A stretch of 34,219 bases of DNA from Thermoplasmata archaeon (GTDB lineage Archaea > Thermoplasmatota > Thermoplasmata > Thermoplasmatales > Thermoplasmataceae): contig JAKAUD010000135.1 of the NCBI GenBank assembly GCA_021827885.1, forward strand, positions 1 through 34,219, read 5' to 3'. Of this stretch, positions 17,019 to 26,017 are shown piece after piece (position 1 is the first letter of the stretch; each line of letters begins with the position of its first letter). Made by a program: the position numbers and the translations under genes. Under the pieces are notes generated by a model, which saw only the letters and a program-made list of their open reading frames with translations, made no database searches and had not been told where the DNA came from.

Positions 17019-17145
17019 ATATGATCACCATAATTGCCAGGAAGAGGATTATCACGACAGCCCTTACCACAAGCAGGAGATGCCTATACTTGAGGAATCT
17101 CTTCTGTGCTGGAGTTGTTGGCCTTGAATAATCTCTTTGTTTCAT
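17011..17145 (-). CDS. 44-residue single-span membrane protein inside the ATP synthase operon
   Basis: ATG at 17143-17145 to TAA at 17011-17013. The protein starts with a basic, Pro-containing segment (MKQRDYSRPTTPAQKRF) and ends in one hydrophobic helix from about residue 23 to 43 (LLLVVRAVVIILFLAIMVII). The positive N terminus would stay in the cytoplasm. The gene starts 13 bases after atpD and overlaps atpH by 8 bases, so it fits the tight spacing of the operon and is probably translated. I know no standard A-ATPase subunit of this type. It may be an assembly or stabilising factor of the membrane sector. Confidence 0.72.
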   Translation of the reverse strand: MKQRDYSRPTTPAQKRFLKYRHLLLVVRAVVIILFLAIMVIIYG

Positions 17146-17158
17146 AGTACCATTGACA

Positions 17159-17794
17159 TTAATCTATATCACCAGATGTTATTTTCTTTTTCACCATCTT
17201 CAGGGTTGTGAAGGTATCCCTTTCCATCTCATCCAACCTCATTCGTATGTATTTGGCCTGGGAAAGAAGATTTGGAATCAGGATATTTTCTATGGCGTTT
17301 GATCTCCTTTTTGTTTTATCTATCTCGTGGAGAAGGCGCCTCATGGAATTTTCCTTTTCTGCCACGTTGATCATGGATTTGAACAGCTTTTCAAATTTTG
17401 AAATCGCCTCATCTATTGGTACCGGAACAGATAAAGCCCGGTATTGTTCTGAAAGAACCGCCATTTCATAGTTGAGGTTCAGGACTGGTATCCTGACTCC
17501 CATAACGTTCTTTGGCTTTATTCCCACATTTGAGTCTCCAGACATATATGCGATTCTCTCGATGTTCATTAGTCCGGATGCCATCTCAGCATTAGTCATC
17601 GCCTCCAGAGCCTCCTCCACATCCTTCATCAGGCTTTCTCTCAAGCCTTTTATCTCAGAGGCAAGCTTGAGGAACTCCATGACAAGGGCGGATCTCTTCA
17701 TTTTCAGGAGATCAAGGCCTCTCTTGGAGAGCTTGATCCTCTTCCTCAACTTTATCAGTTCAATCCTTGTGGGCCTGATTTCCATAGATGGCAT
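17159..17794 (-). CDS. atpD: A-type ATP synthase subunit D (central rotor stalk)
   Basis: 211 residues. Opening PTRIELIKLRKRIKLSKRG followed by a LLKMKRSALVMEF stretch is the standard signature of the V/A-type subunit D. Two long helices at the N and C termini form the antiparallel coiled-coil shaft turning inside the A3B3 head. The ATG is one base after the atpB stop. Gene order B-D is the usual one. Confidence 0.95.
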   Translation of the reverse strand: MPSMEIRPTRIELIKLRKRIKLSKRGLDLLKMKRSALVMEFLKLASEIKGLRESLMKDVEEALEAMTNAEMASGLMNIERIAYMSGDSNVGIKPKNVMGVRIPVLNLNYEMAVLSEQYRALSVPVPIDEAISKFEKLFKSMINVAEKENSMRRLLHEIDKTKRRSNAIENILIPNLLSQAKYIRMRLDEMERDTFTTLKMVKKKITSGDID

Positions 17795-17795
17795 T

Positions 17796-19178
17796 TTAGC
17801 TACTCTTCCATTTACCGTATTTTGAGAGATATTCCCTCTTGAGCCTCTTCATGTCCTCTTCGGGGAGGGTTGAAAGCAGATCATAACTGATATCGAGTGT
17901 TGCCTCAATTGTTCTGTCCTCGTTAAGCCCCTGTGCCACATACTTTTTCTCAAACTCCTCTGCAAACTTCAGGTAAAGTTTGTCGTTTGCGCCCAGAGAT
18001 TCTTCACCGACGATTGCACTCAGTGATCTCAGATCCTTCCCGTTAGCATAGGCAGAATAAAGCTGGTCAGCCACGCCCCTGTGATCCTCCCTCGTTCTTC
18101 CCTTGCCTATACCCTGGTTCATAAGCCTTGAAAGTGAAGGCAGAACATCGACCGGCGGATTGATTCCCTTCCTTTGCAGATCCCTGCTCATTACTATTTG
18201 CCCTTCCGTGATGTATCCCGTAAGATCGGGTATGGGATTTGTAATGTCGTCTCCAGGCATGGTAAGTATTGGAATCTGGGTGATTGACCCGTTCCTGCCT
18301 CTTATTTTTCCTGCCCGCTCATAGATCATGCTGAGATCCGTGTACATGTAACCCGGAAACCCTCTTCTTCCGGGAACTTCCTCTCTTGCCGAGGAGATTT
18401 CCCTCAGGGCTTCACAGTAGTTTGTCATGTCAGTCAAAATGACAAGCACGTGATATTCACTGTGATAGGCAAGATATTCAGCCGCTGTCAGTGCAACCCT
18501 TGGAAGGATAATCCTCTCCATGGATGGATCTGACGACAGGTTGAGATAAATCGCCGCCCTGGAAAGGGCACCGGTATTCCTGAACTCATTGATGAAGTAA
18601 TTAGCCTCCTCGCTTGTTATTCCCATTGCCCCAAATATAACTGCAAACCCTTCGTCTTTCCCAAGAACCTTTGCCTGCCTTGCAATCTGGGCTGCAAGCA
18701 TGTTATGGGAGAGACCGGAACCTGAGAATATTGGAAGCTTCTGCCCCCTGACCAGTGTATTCATTCCATCTATTGTGGATATACCTGTTTGAATAAATTC
18801 AGATGGCTCTTCCCTCGAATAGGGGTTCATTGAGTTTCCCACAATCTCCAATTTCTCCTTTGAAACTATTGCCGGTCCCTGATCTATGGGTTCGCCAAGG
18901 CCATTGAAAATTCTTCCAAGTATTGAATCTGATACGGCTATTCTTGAGGCCTCTCCGGTAAACCTTACAACCGTCTGCTTGTTGTCTAATCCTGTGGTTG
19001 GGCCAAAGACCTGGACTACTGCCATGCCTTTCCTTGTATCCAGCACCTGGCCAGATCTTATCTGCCCATCAGGAGTTTCGATGGAGACCATTTCATTATA
19101 TCCTGCGTTATCTATTCCCTCTACAAAGAGAAGCGGCCCGCTGATTTCCTTAATGCTTCTGTAACCTACCTTAACCAT
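17796..19178 (-). CDS. atpB: A-type ATP synthase subunit B (regulatory nucleotide-binding)
   Basis: 460 residues from ATG 19178; a GTG at 19187 would overlap atpA. Non-catalytic beta-like subunit of the A3B3 head. It lacks a canonical Walker A ([13 protein letters not shown] occupies its place), as expected for subunit B. It retains the [12 protein letters not shown] and [12 protein letters not shown] signatures and the [12 protein letters not shown] stretch of the family. One base separates it from the end of atpA. The GAGGGTG sequence at the atpA end probably acts as its ribosome site. Confidence 0.97.
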   Translation of the reverse strand: MVKVGYRSIKEISGPLLFVEGIDNAGYNEMVSIETPDGQIRSGQVLDTRKGMAVVQVFGPTTGLDNKQTVVRFTGEASRIAVSDSILGRIFNGLGEPIDQGPAIVSKEKLEIVGNSMNPYSREEPSEFIQTGISTIDGMNTLVRGQKLPIFSGSGLSHNMLAAQIARQAKVLGKDEGFAVIFGAMGITSEEANYFINEFRNTGALSRAAIYLNLSSDPSMERIILPRVALTAAEYLAYHSEYHVLVILTDMTNYCEALREISSAREEVPGRRGFPGYMYTDLSMIYERAGKIRGRNGSITQIPILTMPGDDITNPIPDLTGYITEGQIVMSRDLQRKGINPPVDVLPSLSRLMNQGIGKGRTREDHRGVADQLYSAYANGKDLRSLSAIVGEESLGANDKLYLKFAEEFEKKYVAQGLNEDRTIEATLDISYDLLSTLPEEDMKRLKREYLSKYGKWKSS

Positions 19179-19179
19179 C

Positions 19180-20934
19180 TTAAACACCCTCTATGACCTT
19201 AGCAATTTCAACATTGATGCTCCCTTTCAGGTCATCATAATATTTCTGGAAATCGGGATCCTTTACCTCCTTCATTCTGGAAATCAGGTTCCTGCACTTC
19301 ATGGCCTGTATTGCTGCCATCTGTGCTCCCTTGGAAATGGCTTGATCTTCCTTCTCCCCCAGATAAAGAATGCTCTCAAGCATTAGCTGCTGCTTTTTCA
19401 TGGAACAATACTGGTCAACATCATCAAATGCGCTCTGCTGGAGGAAATCTTCCCTTATCATCCTTGCCGTGTCAAGAACAACCTTCTCCCTGTCAGGAAG
19501 AGCATCATAGCCAACCAGCTGGACAACCTCCTGAAGTTCGGCCTCTTTCTGCAGGATTGACATGGTGTTCCTGTAAATTTCTGGCCATTTTTCGGAAACA
19601 TTCTTTGAAAACCATGGAAATAGCTCACTCTGGTATAATGAATAGCTGTTTAGCCAGTTAATGGATGGGAAGTGCCTTCTTGAAGCCAGAGAGGCGTCAA
19701 GGGCCCAGAACACCCTTGTTACCCTCAATGTGTTCTGGGAAACCGGTTCCGATATGTCTCCTCCCGGAGGGGAAACGGCTCCAACTATTGTTATTGAACC
19801 TATTCTTTCTGGAAGCCCGAAAACCATGGAGTTACCCGATCTTTCATAAAACTCTGAGAGCCTTCTGCCAAGATATGCAGGATATCCTTCTTCTCCCGGC
19901 ATTTCTTCAAGCCTTCCTGAGATCTCCCTGAGTGCCTCCGCCCATCTTGACGTACTGTCTGCCATCAGGGCAATGCCGTAACCCATGTCCCTGTAGTATT
20001 CGGCAATAGTGATTCCGGTGTAGATGCTTGCTTCCCTGGCTGCCACCGGCATATTTGAGGTGTTGGCAATAAGTATCGTTCTTTCCATGAGTGGTTTGCC
20101 ACTCTTTGGATCCTGAAGTTCAGGGAACGTTGTCAGGATTTCGGTCATCTCGTTTCCTCTTTCCCCGCAACCAACATACACAACAATATCACTGTCAGCC
20201 CATTTTGAAAGCTGATGCTGAACCACTGTCTTCCCGCTTCCAAATGGACCCGGAACTGCAACCGTTCCTCCCTTCGCTACCGGAAATAGGCTGTCAATAA
20301 CTCTCTGCCCGGTGATTAATGGAATCTGTGGAGGCAGTTTCCCCCTGACTCTTCTTGAAACCCTAACAGGCCAGTCCTGTTTCAGGGTCAGATCAACAGT
20401 GCCTGATTCCGTCTTTAATTTTGCAATTGTCTCCATGATGGTGAAAGATCCTGATGATATTTCTGTTATTTCACCTGAAAGCCCAAGCGGGATCATTATC
20501 TTGTGGAGTATAAGTGAGGTTTCCTGCACCTGCCCAATTATATCGCCCTGGTTCACCTTTGTCCCCTTTGCAACCAGTGGTTTGAAATCCCATTTCTTGT
20601 TCTGGTCCAGAGGCGGGGCACTGTAACCCCTCATGATGAAATCCCCTGTTTTTTCCCTTATGACATCAAGGGGTCGTTGAATACCGTCATATATTGATTT
20701 CAGCAATCCCGGTCCAAGTTCAACAGACAGAGGCTTCCCTGTGGACTCAACGGGTTCACCTGGCCTGATCCCGGTTGTATCTTCATACACCTGGACGGTT
20801 GCCTGGTTACCTGAAATTTTTATGATTTCCCCCACCAATCCCATTTTTCCGACTTTCACGACATCATACATTCTTTGATTTTCTATGCCTTCAGCAATGA
20901 CAACTGGCCCCGATACCCTAACAATTAATCCCAT
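19180..20934 (-). CDS. atpA: A-type ATP synthase subunit A (catalytic)
   Basis: 584 residues from ATG 20934; GTG at 20943 is an alternative that overlaps the atpF stop. The catalytic Walker A is GPFGSGKT (229-236), followed by the [11 protein letters not shown] motif, the non-homologous bulge region of subunit A and the Walker B region ending [20 protein letters not shown]. Length and an uninterrupted P-loop show there is no intein, unlike the subunit A genes of Thermoplasma, where one is inserted in the P-loop region. It hydrolyses or makes ATP at the A-B interface. An AGGTGA ribosome site overlaps the end of atpF. Confidence 0.98.
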   Translation of the reverse strand: MGLIVRVSGPVVIAEGIENQRMYDVVKVGKMGLVGEIIKISGNQATVQVYEDTTGIRPGEPVESTGKPLSVELGPGLLKSIYDGIQRPLDVIREKTGDFIMRGYSAPPLDQNKKWDFKPLVAKGTKVNQGDIIGQVQETSLILHKIMIPLGLSGEITEISSGSFTIMETIAKLKTESGTVDLTLKQDWPVRVSRRVRGKLPPQIPLITGQRVIDSLFPVAKGGTVAVPGPFGSGKTVVQHQLSKWADSDIVVYVGCGERGNEMTEILTTFPELQDPKSGKPLMERTILIANTSNMPVAAREASIYTGITIAEYYRDMGYGIALMADSTSRWAEALREISGRLEEMPGEEGYPAYLGRRLSEFYERSGNSMVFGLPERIGSITIVGAVSPPGGDISEPVSQNTLRVTRVFWALDASLASRRHFPSINWLNSYSLYQSELFPWFSKNVSEKWPEIYRNTMSILQKEAELQEVVQLVGYDALPDREKVVLDTARMIREDFLQQSAFDDVDQYCSMKKQQLMLESILYLGEKEDQAISKGAQMAAIQAMKCRNLISRMKEVKDPDFQKYYDDLKGSINVEIAKVIEGV

Positions 20935-20939
20935 AATTT

Positions 20940-21266
20940 TCACCTGTTTAGATCTATTCCTAACACTCTCTTTGCCAATTCCGAGAGCGATTCTTCATTA
21001 TTTACTCCCGGTAAAGGTATGAACATAATAAGCGGATTGGTTGATGTTTCCACTGTGGAAAGCAGTTTTCTGTCCATATGCTCCCTTAGTGATTCGGAAA
21101 TAAATATCATGGAGTATTCCTTTGAAGAAATAAGGTTTATAAGCCTATCAACCCCCATTGTTCCTACCTCATCAAAGGAATCTGAGATACCTATGAGCTT
21201 GAATCCCAATGAGAGGTTCCTCTCCCCAATTACTGCAATCCTTCCCTTTCCACTTTCCCTAATCAT
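20940..21266 (-). CDS. atpF: A-type ATP synthase subunit F
   Basis: 108 residues, the normal size. Small Rossmann-like subunit of the central stalk, recognised by [20 protein letters not shown] near the start and by [14 protein letters not shown] in the middle. It sits between atpC and atpA with a one-base gap to atpC, the order found in most archaeal operons. Confidence 0.93.
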   Translation of the reverse strand: MIRESGKGRIAVIGERNLSLGFKLIGISDSFDEVGTMGVDRLINLISSKEYSMIFISESLREHMDRKLLSTVETSTNPLIMFIPLPGVNNEESLSELAKRVLGIDLNR

Positions 21267-21267
21267 T

Positions 21268-22332
21268 TTACACCATTATGAGCATGTCCCTTATTCTGGA
21301 GGATTCAAATCCGTACGCTTTACCGTTAATTATCTTCCTGATGTTATCCCTTTCATTCTCAGCCCTCAGCATTACAGAAAATATTGATCCAAGGGAGTTG
21401 CTTTGGGTGGATAATAACTGAATATAATTCCTGAGAATTGATCCCTGGATCTTCTGTTCAAGCGCAGTGATGCCTGTTTTACCGATTGTATCCTGATCTA
21501 TGTTTATAGCTAACAGATCATTGATCATCTTCACATGATCATCATTGCCCTTGAGCTGGCCAAAAAATTCCTCAAGCCTAGAAATTCTTATATTTCCATT
21601 TGACAGGAGTCCCGGAAGCAATAGATCAAATGACATCTTGAGCGAGTTTCCTTTCATTAGTATCATGATATTTCTTTCATCTATTTTTGCCCTGAAATAC
21701 CGCATTATGACTCCTTCATCGCCCCTGAAGAATTTTAGGGAATCCATCAGCCTTTCATACTGCATGATGTCTAGTGAATATAACAAAATTGAAAGGTCAC
21801 CCGTCTTCCGGAATTCTTCCAGGTTTTTCATAATTTGAGCTCCATAGCCCATTTTCAACAGATATTTGGAAATGGATTCTATGTCGCCCTCCTCCGACAT
21901 TATATTGTAATCTTCCTTTGTAAGAAGAGATGTTCTCACACCAATTGGAATGTTCTTGCTATTAACGAGGAATATATCAGATTCCGTTATGGACCTATTA
22001 AGGAATTTGGCCGTCAGGAGTGATTTTATGCTCTCAATATCCCACCTTGAAAGGTAGGCAGATATGAATGTCCTTGCAGATGGCGGTGTTCCCTCCGCTA
22101 GCCTTACTATAAGCTCTATCATTCTTCTGTTCGATGCAATTTCAACAAGAGCCTTGCCTTCGTAGGAATTGAAGAGATCTACAATGTCCTTCTTGAATGA
22201 TGTTTCATTGAGTATCCTTATGATTTCCTCAAAGTTAGGAGCTTCGCTAATCCTGTAAAGATACTCATTGCTTAGAAGCTCTGTTTTAATAAGTCTGCTT
22301 CTTCCATAACTACCGGCAAAGGAAATCTCCAT
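21268..22332 (-). CDS. atpC: A-type ATP synthase subunit C (central stalk/rotor cap)
   Basis: 354 residues, helical, without membrane spans. It forms the funnel linking the proteolipid ring to the central stalk. It begins YGRSRLIKTELLSNEYLYRI and contains YLSRWDIESIKSLL, a family hallmark, and a second similar repeat ending with the MLRAENERDNIRKIINGKAY region. The ATG shares one base with the atpE stop codon. Confidence 0.94.
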   Translation of the reverse strand: MEISFAGSYGRSRLIKTELLSNEYLYRISEAPNFEEIIRILNETSFKKDIVDLFNSYEGKALVEIASNRRMIELIVRLAEGTPPSARTFISAYLSRWDIESIKSLLTAKFLNRSITESDIFLVNSKNIPIGVRTSLLTKEDYNIMSEEGDIESISKYLLKMGYGAQIMKNLEEFRKTGDLSILLYSLDIMQYERLMDSLKFFRGDEGVIMRYFRAKIDERNIMILMKGNSLKMSFDLLLPGLLSNGNIRISRLEEFFGQLKGNDDHVKMINDLLAINIDQDTIGKTGITALEQKIQGSILRNYIQLLSTQSNSLGSIFSVMLRAENERDNIRKIINGKAYGFESSRIRDMLIMV

Positions 22333-22901
22333 CAGTTTGCACCAATATTTTCAAGTATCATGGCTTCTAATTCCTGTCTTACTTCCTTGAACAGCCTGTC
22401 GACCCTGAAATCGATTATTCTTTCCCCGTTTGCTGAATTGCAAATTATCCCCAACCTGATAGCAGGATCTTTCTGAATCTTAATTTCCTTCATTTTTTTG
22501 CCCAGAATCTCTGCATCTTCCGGTGCGCATTTGACGATAAAATCCTTTCCCAGATCCCTTTCCGCAACCTTTAAAGAATCAGAAAGTATTGATTCATATT
22601 TATCGTTCCTTCTCAATTCCGGGAGCCTGATATTGAGATTTTCCAATAGACTGGAAACTATCTCCGTTTTCTTTTTTAAAATCATGGAGTTTTTTTCCAT
22701 GTTAATAGAGTCTCTTTCCCTTCGCTCTGTTATCTCAAGATCGGAGGCAAGTTTGCTCTTAAATTCTTTCCTGATATTATCTATTTCTTTTTCAGAAGAT
22801 TGCCTGATTGCCTCAAGTTCTTTATTACATTGAGTGTTAATGTAAGTTAATCTTTCTTGTTTTTTTTTCTCTACATCTTCAAGAATATCCTTAAGGGCCA
22901 T
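22332..22901 (-). CDS. atpE: A-type ATP synthase subunit E (peripheral stalk)
   Basis: 189 residues. The N-terminal half is a long charged coiled coil (about 5-100) that would pair with subunit H, and the C-terminal half is the globular domain that binds the A/B head (IICNSANGERIIDFRVDRLF). This two-part layout and the place between atpK and atpC identify it. The ATG follows the atpK stop by 8 bases. Confidence 0.93.
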   Translation of the reverse strand: MALKDILEDVEKKKQERLTYINTQCNKELEAIRQSSEKEIDNIRKEFKSKLASDLEITERRERDSINMEKNSMILKKKTEIVSSLLENLNIRLPELRRNDKYESILSDSLKVAERDLGKDFIVKCAPEDAEILGKKMKEIKIQKDPAIRLGIICNSANGERIIDFRVDRLFKEVRQELEAMILENIGAN

Positions 22902-22909
22902 CTAAACCG

Positions 22910-23146
22910 TCACAGAATTCCTGCCAATAATACATAACCCAGAACAAGACCTATGATCCAGAGTGTCTCCGGTATCACGAAAAAGAAGAGAACCTGACCA
23001 AATTTTTCAGGTTTCTCTGCTATTATTCCCATTCCTGCAGCCCCAATTCCCTGCTGCGCCATACCTGTACCTATGAGTCCACCCATAATTGCTATAGCTG
23101 CCGCAATAGCTACCAGAGGGTAACTTGAAGATGTAATCGCTACCAT
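22910..23146 (-). CDS. atpK: A-type ATP synthase subunit K (proteolipid ring)
   Basis: 78 residues forming a two-helix hairpin. Helix 1 is around 9-30 (Ala/Gly/Ile-rich, GGLIGTGMAQQGIG). The polar loop is AEKPEKFG. Helix 2 contains the ion-carrying Glu60 in FFFVIPETLW. It makes the rotating c-ring. With a single hairpin and a PET motif it resembles other euryarchaeal proton-type subunits, though ion choice cannot be settled by eye. It is the first gene of the operon, with a GAGGT ribosome site before the ATG. Confidence 0.96.
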   Translation of the reverse strand: MVAITSSSYPLVAIAAAIAIMGGLIGTGMAQQGIGAAGMGIIAEKPEKFGQVLFFFVIPETLWIIGLVLGYVLLAGIL

Positions 23147-23174
23147 AAACTTACCTCAAGGCTAATTATGCTTA

Positions 23175-23186
23175 CTTATTTAAAAG
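23175..23186 (-). promoter_or_regulatory. Promoter (TATA box) of the ATP synthase operon
   Basis: The minus-strand CTTTTAAATAAG is centred about 34 bases before the atpK ATG, giving a short leader that carries the GAGGT ribosome site. No other strong TATA element appears between the tightly packed downstream genes, so ten genes are probably made from here. Confidence 0.55.
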
Positions 23187-23266
23187 TGATTGTAAACGCC
23201 TTGAAAGTTTTGGGAAATGCTTGAATTAATATGATTTTGCATTTGTATGAATTGTAGATGTTTCCT

Positions 23267-23422
23267 TCAATTCTTGAGACAATTCTGACACAAACAGTCA
23301 TCGAAGTGTGTTTTTAACAATTCAAGCCTTTCAACAGAAACTTTTTCAAAAGTGCACCAGCATGGAATCGTACCACAGCATTGGAATATTTCTCCGCATT
23401 TGCCACACTTCTTCTCTACCAT
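23267..23422 (-). CDS. Small cysteine-rich CWC-type (zinc-binding) protein
   Basis: 51 residues from ATG 23422; a longer frame to 23491 exists, but a TATA box at 23440-23453 lies 25 bases before this ATG, so the mRNA is probably leaderless. Nine cysteines are arranged as CGKCGEIFQCCG, CWCTFEK and DDCLCQNCLKN. This matches the cysteine-rich CWC domain (CxxC, CWC, CLCxxCL), a presumed zinc- or metal-binding module of unknown function. It lies between the ATP synthase operon and the Lrp-type regulator. Confidence 0.78.
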   Translation of the reverse strand: MVEKKCGKCGEIFQCCGTIPCWCTFEKVSVERLELLKTHFDDCLCQNCLKN

Positions 23423-23439
23423 TGCTTGATTAATTTCAC

Positions 23440-23453
23440 CTGTATATATTAAT
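23440..23453 (-). promoter_or_regulatory. TATA box of the CWC-protein gene
   Basis: The minus-strand TTAATATATACAG is centred 25 bases before the ATG at 23422, the spacing for a leaderless archaeal transcript. It also decides against the longer reading frame. Confidence 0.55.
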
Positions 23454-23496
23454 TTCAAGATGCCTGGATAGAAAATAGCAAAAAATTTCAAACGAC

Positions 23497-23507
23497 AATT
23501 AAATAAT
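23497..23507 (+). promoter_or_regulatory. TATA box of the Lrp-type regulator gene
   Basis: AATTAAATAAT is centred 26 bases before the ATG at 23528. This favours that ATG, and a leaderless mRNA, over the TTG at 23519. Confidence 0.5.
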
Positions 23508-23527
23508 AATGGCGAGAATTGGTATTA

Positions 23528-23977
23528 ATGGATTCAAAGGATGGCCAGATATTGAATTACCTGCTCAGGAATGGCAGGGATAAAGTTTCTGATATATCAA
23601 GAGAACTGAATATTCCAAGAATTACAGTTCATGAGAGAATTGAAAGGATGAAGCAGAACAATATAATAAAGGGGTTTTCCGCTATCCCGAACTATTCTCT
23701 TCTTGGGTATGATGTAACGGCATTTATTCTAGCATCGTTTGACCCAAAAGCAGGGGTTTCACAAAGGAAGCTTGCCTTAAACATTTCAAAGATTGAAGGT
23801 ATTTCTGAAGTGCATATTATTGCAGGGGAGTGGGACATGCTGATAAAGGCCAGAGTGAAATCAACCAGGGATCTGGGAAAAATAGTGCTGGAAAAATTGC
23901 GGGAAATGGATGGAATAGCGAGGACCGCAACATTGAATGTTTTTGAATCTATTGAGGATCACGGTGTTTTATTATGA
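23528..23977 (+). CDS. Lrp/AsnC-family transcriptional regulator
   Basis: 149 residues. Residues 1-50 form the winged helix-turn-helix (DSKDGQILNYLLRNGR, then ISRELNIPRITVHERIERM). The remainder is the RAM/Lrp ligand-binding and dimer domain (HIIAGEWDMLIKARVKS contains the typical GxxDhhh pattern). Such proteins sense amino acids or other metabolites. Its stop overlaps the start of the crotonase-fold gene by 4 bases, so the two are co-translated and the regulator may respond to that pathway. The effector is not predictable by reading. Confidence 0.92.
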   Translation: MDSKDGQILNYLLRNGRDKVSDISRELNIPRITVHERIERMKQNNIIKGFSAIPNYSLLGYDVTAFILASFDPKAGVSQRKLALNISKIEGISEVHIIAGEWDMLIKARVKSTRDLGKIVLEKLREMDGIARTATLNVFESIEDHGVLL

Positions 23978-24759
23978 ATGTACAGGAAGATAATGGAAGA
24001 ATATTGAGATTGGATAATGGAAGAGCCCGATGGTTGATATTCAGCAACCAGAAGAGAATGAATTCAATTTCAGGAGAAATGGCAGATGAACTATACCGGG
24101 AATTGGAAATTGCAGAGGAAGATAAGAATATAAGAATAATACTCTTGAGAGGAGATGGAACTAATTATTCATCAGGAGCAGATCTCAGCAAGTTTGAGGT
24201 TGGAAATGTAGAAATGGCAAAGAAATTTAGGAACTCCATGAATAAAGTAGTCCTTAAGATGAATTCAATCAAGAAACCAGTTATTGCAGTTCTTCATGGA
24301 TATGCCATGGGTGGTGGCCTTGAAATTGCAGAGTCTGCTGACATCAGAATTTCAGGTTCCGGAGCAAAAATAGGACAACCAGAAATTAAGATTGGGATAA
24401 ACGCTGGGGCTGGTGGCAATGTGGTGCTTCCAAAACTCATTGGAAGAGGAAAAGCGTTGTATATGATGCTCACCGGGGAAATAATAGGTGCGGATACAGC
24501 CTTAAAATGGGGTTTAATTGATATGATATTTAATGATGATATACTATTTGAAAAATCATTAGAAATAGCTGAAAAAATTTCAGGCATGCCTGAAGAGACA
24601 GTTTCAATTTGCAAAAAAAACGTCTATTCTTCGGAAAATTTAGGAATAAATGATGCCCTCAAACTTGAATCAGATGGATTTGTTGAACTTTTCAAATCTG
24701 AGGAAACAATGGAAAGAATATCAAGATTCCTGAAAAGAAATGAAAATTCTAAAAATTAA
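23974..24759 (+). CDS. Enoyl-CoA hydratase/isomerase (crotonase) family protein
   Basis: 261 residues, standard size. The oxyanion-hole regions are present (SSGADLSKF near 66-74 and HGYAMGGGLEIAESAD near 108-123). The first catalytic Glu is present as Glu137 in IGQPEIKIGINAGAGGN. At the place of the second hydratase Glu (ungapped comparison with the rat mitochondrial enzyme from memory) there is Tyr163 in KALYMMLTG. The protein may therefore be an isomerase, thioesterase or other crotonase rather than a classical hydratase. It is translationally coupled to the Lrp-type regulator. Confidence 0.88.
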   Translation: MNVQEDNGRILRLDNGRARWLIFSNQKRMNSISGEMADELYRELEIAEEDKNIRIILLRGDGTNYSSGADLSKFEVGNVEMAKKFRNSMNKVVLKMNSIKKPVIAVLHGYAMGGGLEIAESADIRISGSGAKIGQPEIKIGINAGAGGNVVLPKLIGRGKALYMMLTGEIIGADTALKWGLIDMIFNDDILFEKSLEIAEKISGMPEETVSICKKNVYSSENLGINDALKLESDGFVELFKSEETMERISRFLKRNENSKN

Positions 24760-24783
24760 TGATATTATTAAAGATACGGGATC

Positions 24784-24948
24784 ATGTCCATAGATATCCA
24801 GATGAGAATGAAGAAGCAGGCTGAGCTTGCATACGTGAAAGAGAGAATTGAACAGATAAAGCAGAATATGAATGAACAGGGATTTAACAAATATGAATAT
24901 GACAAGTTAATAAAGAAAAAGGAAGAGATTATGAATGCAATGAACTAG
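24784..24948 (+). CDS. 54-residue charged helical protein
   Basis: ATG 24784 to TAG 24946-24948. The sequence is rich in Lys, Glu, Gln and Met and should form two amphipathic helices joined at QGFNKYEYD. An AT-rich TATA-like stretch at about 24753-24762 lies 25 bases before the ATG, consistent with a leaderless mRNA. The end of the crotonase-fold gene is 25 bases upstream. Composition and codon use look coding. No family is recognised; a small nucleic-acid- or protein-binding helper is one option. Confidence 0.6.
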   Translation: MSIDIQMRMKKQAELAYVKERIEQIKQNMNEQGFNKYEYDKLIKKKEEIMNAMN

Positions 24949-24967
24949 GGGGAGAGGGGTGTGTTTC

Positions 24968-26017
24968 CTATGGAACCATTTTAGGCCTGGATACCTCTGC
25001 AATGAATTTATTTTCTCTTATCTGTATCATGACCTTTATTCCAGATTTGCTGCTTTTTTTCTCGATAAATCCAAGCGCTATGCCTCTGCTTAATGTTGGT
25101 GATATCGAACCACTTGTTACAAACCCAATCTTTGTTCCGTCATTCAGGTAAATTATATTTCCATTCCTTGGGATTCCTTTTCCTTCTATCATAAAACCAC
25201 GAAATATCTTGTCATGAACTCTTGATTCAATACTTTTTCTTCCAATATAATCATGCTTATTTGTCATTATAAAAGAGATAGAACATTCAACTGGATCCCT
25301 GTTGTTATCAAAATCCTGTCCTGATAGAAGCATTCCTTTTTCCATTCTTAAAGTATCCCTTGCCCCAAGTCCACAAGGACCTCCACCAATTAATTTTAAT
25401 TCTTCTACTATTTTATTCCATAATTCAACTGCATTATTGTTCTTGACAATTATCTCAATGCCTTTTTCCCCTGTATAACCGGTACCAGAAACCATCTTAC
25501 CATCAATAGAACCTGAAAATGTGAAAGGTTGCTGGAATTCTATCCCTATTTTCTTTGCTATTTCTTCTGATAGTGGTCCCTGTAAAGCAAGACATGATAG
25601 TTCACTTGATAAATTGCTTAATTTAACATTATAACCTTCTGAATTTTCTTTCATCCAGTTATATATTTTTTCTGTTGTGGAAGCATTTGGAACAGTTAGG
25701 AAATCATTCTCACTCAATCTATATATTATAGTATCATCAATAATATATCCATCATTATTAAGAAATGCCGTATATAAGCACGTTCCAATTTTCATATCAG
25801 AGATATTTGATGGTAATATATGCTCAAGAAAATTTATTGAATCTTTTCCGGAAATAATAATATCACCCATATGGGATACATCAAACACTCCAGCTGCTTT
25901 TCTTACATAATTATGTTCAGTTATTATTGAAGAATAATAAAGCGGCATATCCCATCCGTGGAAATCAACTATATGGGCATTCAATTTTTCATGCTCCTTA
26001 AAAAGTACTGTCTTCAT
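24968..26017 (-). CDS. gcvT: Aminomethyltransferase (glycine cleavage T protein)
   Basis: 349 residues, close to the usual 360. In the glycine cleavage system it moves the aminomethyl group from H protein to a folate-type carrier, releasing ammonia. Family features include VFDVSHMGDIIISGKD near 42-57, GPLSEEIAKKI, GYTGEKGIE and GLGARDTLRMEKGM with the conserved Asp and Arg. A C-terminal barrel includes IGFVTSGSISPTLSRGIALG. The ATG overlaps the pdxT stop by 4 bases. No gcvH or gcvP lies in the window. A YgfZ-like role is less likely because the core aminomethyltransferase motifs are kept. Confidence 0.92.
   Translation of the reverse strand: MKTVLFKEHEKLNAHIVDFHGWDMPLYYSSIITEHNYVRKAAGVFDVSHMGDIIISGKDSINFLEHILPSNISDMKIGTCLYTAFLNNDGYIIDDTIIYRLSENDFLTVPNASTTEKIYNWMKENSEGYNVKLSNLSSELSCLALQGPLSEEIAKKIGIEFQQPFTFSGSIDGKMVSGTGYTGEKGIEIIVKNNNAVELWNKIVEELKLIGGGPCGLGARDTLRMEKGMLLSGQDFDNNRDPVECSISFIMTNKHDYIGRKSIESRVHDKIFRGFMIEGKGIPRNGNIIYLNDGTKIGFVTSGSISPTLSRGIALGFIEKKSSKSGIKVMIQIRENKFIAEVSRPKMVP

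Noticed and set aside
19180..20934. Intein in ATP synthase subunit A
   Set aside because: The P-loop is continuous and the length is that of an ordinary subunit; there is no inserted block.
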